From Bacillota bacterium (GTDB lineage Bacteria > Bacillota > Dethiobacteria > DTU022): DNA of 64,000 nucleotides. The position numbers and the translations under genes were made by a program. Within the stretch, counting starts at the first letter, position 1; each line of letters begins with the position of its first letter. Of the stretch, positions 62,241 through 64,000 are shown in pieces. The stretch lies in NCBI GenBank assembly GCA_030611385.1, contig JAUWPV010000005.1, forward strand, positions 1 through 64,000, in the 5' to 3' direction. The notes below the pieces were generated by a model. The model searched no databases, had not been told where the DNA came from, and saw only the letters and a list, made by a program, of their open reading frames with translations.

Positions 62241-62407
62241 AGATATACCTCTTTCAGTGATCCATTAATTGAATTCTGCAAATTGCTAAAAAAGCTCCTG
62301 AACCATTATAAGGCCAGGAGCGCTGATCAAACCTGCTATTTCATTGCAGAAATAAACTCCGGCTTTGGTGAACACTTCTCTGCGCGCATTTTCACCTCAA
62401 AAAACTG

Positions 62408-62635
62408 TTATACCTTGGATTCAATATACCGAATAATATCTCCAACGGTTTTGATATTTTCAATTTCCTTATCAGAAATTTCCAGGTCAAATTCTTCCTC
62501 CAAAGCCATAACCAGTTCCACGATATCCAATGAATCCGCGTCAATATCTTCAAAAGTTGTTTCCATAGATAGTTTATCGACTGCAGCTTCAAGTTGATTG
62601 GCAATAAGTTTTTTAACCTTTGCTTCAATACTCAC
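62408..62635 (-). CDS. acpP: acyl carrier protein
   Basis: Carrier of fatty-acid intermediates. The 75-residue acidic protein has the phosphopantetheine-accepting Ser in DADSLDIVELVMALEEEF. GUG start. It follows plsX directly, whereas fabD and fabG usually intervene. Its own promoter is at 62,729-62,756. Confidence 0.96.
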   Translation of the reverse strand: MSIEAKVKKLIANQLEAAVDKLSMETTFEDIDADSLDIVELVMALEEEFDLEISDKEIENIKTVGDIIRYIESKV

Positions 62636-62728
62636 TGAGTCACCTCCTTCTAAGTGCAGTTGCTTTTATTCTGGTAATAGTTTTAGACTCCAGCCAGATA
62701 ATCATTGATCATAACGCTATTACTGTTA

Positions 62729-62756
62729 AGTATATCAATTCCTATAAAATGGTCAA
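62729..62756 (-). promoter_or_regulatory. promoter of acpP
   Basis: On the minus strand TTGACC and TATACT with a 16-bp spacer, between plsX and acpP, about 95 bp before the acpP start. Confidence 0.5.
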
Positions 62757-62778
62757 TAGCATACGGCTGTCTGGAGCA

Positions 62779-63813
62779 TTAGCAAATCTGCCCCGAACCT
62801 GTTCCGAGCTCGCCAGCAAGTTCTTCCAATGCTAGCCGGAGCTGCCTTGTAACGTTTTTCTTTACAAACGGGTAAGCCTGTTTAATTAGGGCCTGCTCAA
62901 TTGATCTGGCTCTTGAAGAACCGTGACACTTTATGCAGAGGCCTTTAACACCTAAAAGCGGCGCTCCTCCATACCCTGAGGAATCTATTTTTTTACGTAG
63001 GCTTATAAATACCGGTTTAAGTAGTGCAGCGCCCATCTTGTATCTTAGCTTACTATCAATTTCCTGCCTGAAATAGCTGAGAATGGCCCTGGAGAGGCCT
63101 TCAGAAGTTTTCAAGAATATATTCCCGACAAAACCATCGCAGATAACAACATCTGCAGTATCAAAAAAGGCTTCTGTTCCCTCAATATTTCCACAGAAAC
63201 CGGGCAGATGTTCCTGAAAAAGAGCATACGCTTTTTTAACCTGGCTGTTTCCTTTATTCGGTTCAGTTCCGACATTAAGTAAAGCTATACGCGGTTCGGG
63301 GTAACCTGAAATTTGCTGGGCATAAATGCGGCCCATGAAAGCATACTGCAACAACAGTTCAGGGCTGGCGTCCATATTGGCGCCGACGTCGAGGAAAAGA
63401 ATCGCTTTGCCGCTGAAGCTGGGCATCGGTGTCAGTAAAGCCGGACGGTTTATTCCGCTTAAGCGCCCCAGAAACAGCACAGCACCGGCCATCAAAGCCC
63501 CGGTATTACCGGCGCTCAGGACGGCATCGGCTTCGCCGGATCTAACCATCTCCAATGCTTTAACCATTGAAGCTTTTTTTTTGCCCCTGATCGACAAACC
63601 CGGGTCGTCAGCACATTGGATAACCTCTTCGGTATGACATATTTCTATACGGCTCTCCGGATACTTCAAGATAGTCAGAGATTTATGAATAACCTCCTGG
63701 CGTCCGACCAGTATAAGATGCAAATCATCTAAATAAGAAAGCGCGGACAATGCCCCGTTAATAATTTCATCAGGTGCATGATCCCCGCCCATAGCATCTA
63801 TAGCCACTCGCAC
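62779..63813 (-). CDS. plsX: phosphate acyltransferase PlsX
   Basis: Converts acyl-ACP to acyl-phosphate, first step of phospholipid synthesis in most Gram-positives. About 344 residues starting near MRVAIDAMGGDHAPDEIINGA, with VLSAGNTGALMAGA near 103 and the LLNVGTEPNKGNSQVKKAY segment. GUG at 63,813 is my choice; two GTGs and a TTG lie close by, so the start is not certain. The usual regulator gene fapR is not beside it. Confidence 0.94.
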   Translation of the reverse strand: MRVAIDAMGGDHAPDEIINGALSALSYLDDLHLILVGRQEVIHKSLTILKYPESRIEICHTEEVIQCADDPGLSIRGKKKASMVKALEMVRSGEADAVLSAGNTGALMAGAVLFLGRLSGINRPALLTPMPSFSGKAILFLDVGANMDASPELLLQYAFMGRIYAQQISGYPEPRIALLNVGTEPNKGNSQVKKAYALFQEHLPGFCGNIEGTEAFFDTADVVICDGFVGNIFLKTSEGLSRAILSYFRQEIDSKLRYKMGAALLKPVFISLRKKIDSSGYGGAPLLGVKGLCIKCHGSSRARSIEQALIKQAYPFVKKNVTRQLRLALEELAGELGTGSGQIC

Positions 63814-63856
63814 CACCAAACAGATCACTTCCTCTGTGACGCATTCAGAAACAGAT

Positions 63857-63897
63857 AGAGTACGCCTCTTAGTGCTTTAGTAAAAAGAGCGTACTCT
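63857..63897. promoter_or_regulatory. inverted repeat between rpmF and plsX
   Basis: AGAGTACGC and GCGTACTCT are a perfect 9-bp inverted repeat 23 bp apart, about 45 bp before the plsX start region. No T-run follows on the minus strand, so it is not a typical terminator; it may be a leader structure or an operator. It does not match the FapR palindrome well. Confidence 0.4.
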
Positions 63898-63907
63898 AGA
63901 CAGTTCT

Positions 63908-64000
63908 TTAATTCACCTTAACAACTTCCCGTTCTTTATAATAACCGCAACTTAAACAGACCCGATGAGCGGGTTTTAGTTCGTGACAATGCGGACAAGG
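63908..64000 (-). CDS. rpmF: 50S ribosomal protein L32, C-terminal part
   Basis: The window ends inside this gene; the last 30 residues read [25 protein letters not shown] and following. The two CxxC pairs are the zinc-ribbon of L32. It starts the rpmF-plsX-acpP cluster common in Firmicutes. Confidence 0.92.
   Translation of the reverse strand, partial: PCPHCHELKPAHRVCLSCGYYKEREVVKVN

Overview
The window looks like chromosome of an anaerobic, Gram-positive, probably spore-forming member of the Bacillota (clostridial/syntrophomonad side). Reasons: a CodY-HslUV-XerC-TopA-DprA cluster, a SpoVS gene, the rnc-smc-ftsY-ylxM-ffh-rpsP-khpA-rimM-trmD-rplS-lepB-rbgA-rnhB-yraN cluster in Firmicutes order, a class A-like RNase P RNA, a zinc-ribbon L28, rubredoxin, and frequent UUG and GUG starts behind strong Shine-Dalgarno sequences. 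No species can be named from the sequence alone.

Layout. 1-8,390: housekeeping genes (tyrS, galK, an MBL hydrolase, RNase P RNA, a PDZ/Lon-type protease, coaD, rpmB, an acyl-CoA dehydrogenase). 8,596-23,017: a tRNA-Leu(CAA) gene with a 14.3-kb integrated element behind it, bounded by a 56-bp perfect direct repeat (8,666-8,721 and 22,927-22,982). The element carries an attL-side cargo block (methyltransferase-nuclease fusion, DUF2321-like zinc protein, small and membrane proteins), a parM-parR-integrase operon, a divergent excisionase-like gene, a terminase module whose ATPase and nuclease are separate genes, a P4-type primase-helicase with an iteron-like inverted repeat just downstream, and an unknown 416-residue protein. 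No capsid, portal or tail genes are visible, so it resembles a phage satellite or phage-plasmid more than a prophage. The terminator that fits the tRNA gene now lies beyond attR.

23,089-40,460: ordinary chromosome again (DUF401 permease, fatty acyl-AMP ligase plus acetyltransferase, codY-hslUV-xerC-topA-dprA, a frameshifted cimA, a UvrD helicase, rubredoxin, yifB/comM). 40,461-49,298: a decayed, composite accessory island wedged between convergent yifB and yraN. The 3' end of yifB occurs three times (resident gene, 42,086-42,483, 49,299-49,385), which marks the site as a repeated insertion hotspot. The island holds two internally deleted REP-associated transposase genes flanking a mazEF-type toxin-antitoxin pair, a serine-recombinase fragment, an AT-rich PHP-ATPase (TrlF-like) gene, a broken conjugation ATPase gene, three co-directional unknown genes (a winged-helix/PLD-like protein and two membrane proteins) and a truncated double-HTH regulator.

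49,408-64,000: the conserved translation, secretion, chromosome and lipid cluster, read leftward from rpmF (cut by the window end) through plsX, acpP, rnc, spoVS, smc, ftsY, ylxM-ffh and the ribosome-maturation genes to yraN, with one RDD membrane-protein gene on the opposite strand.
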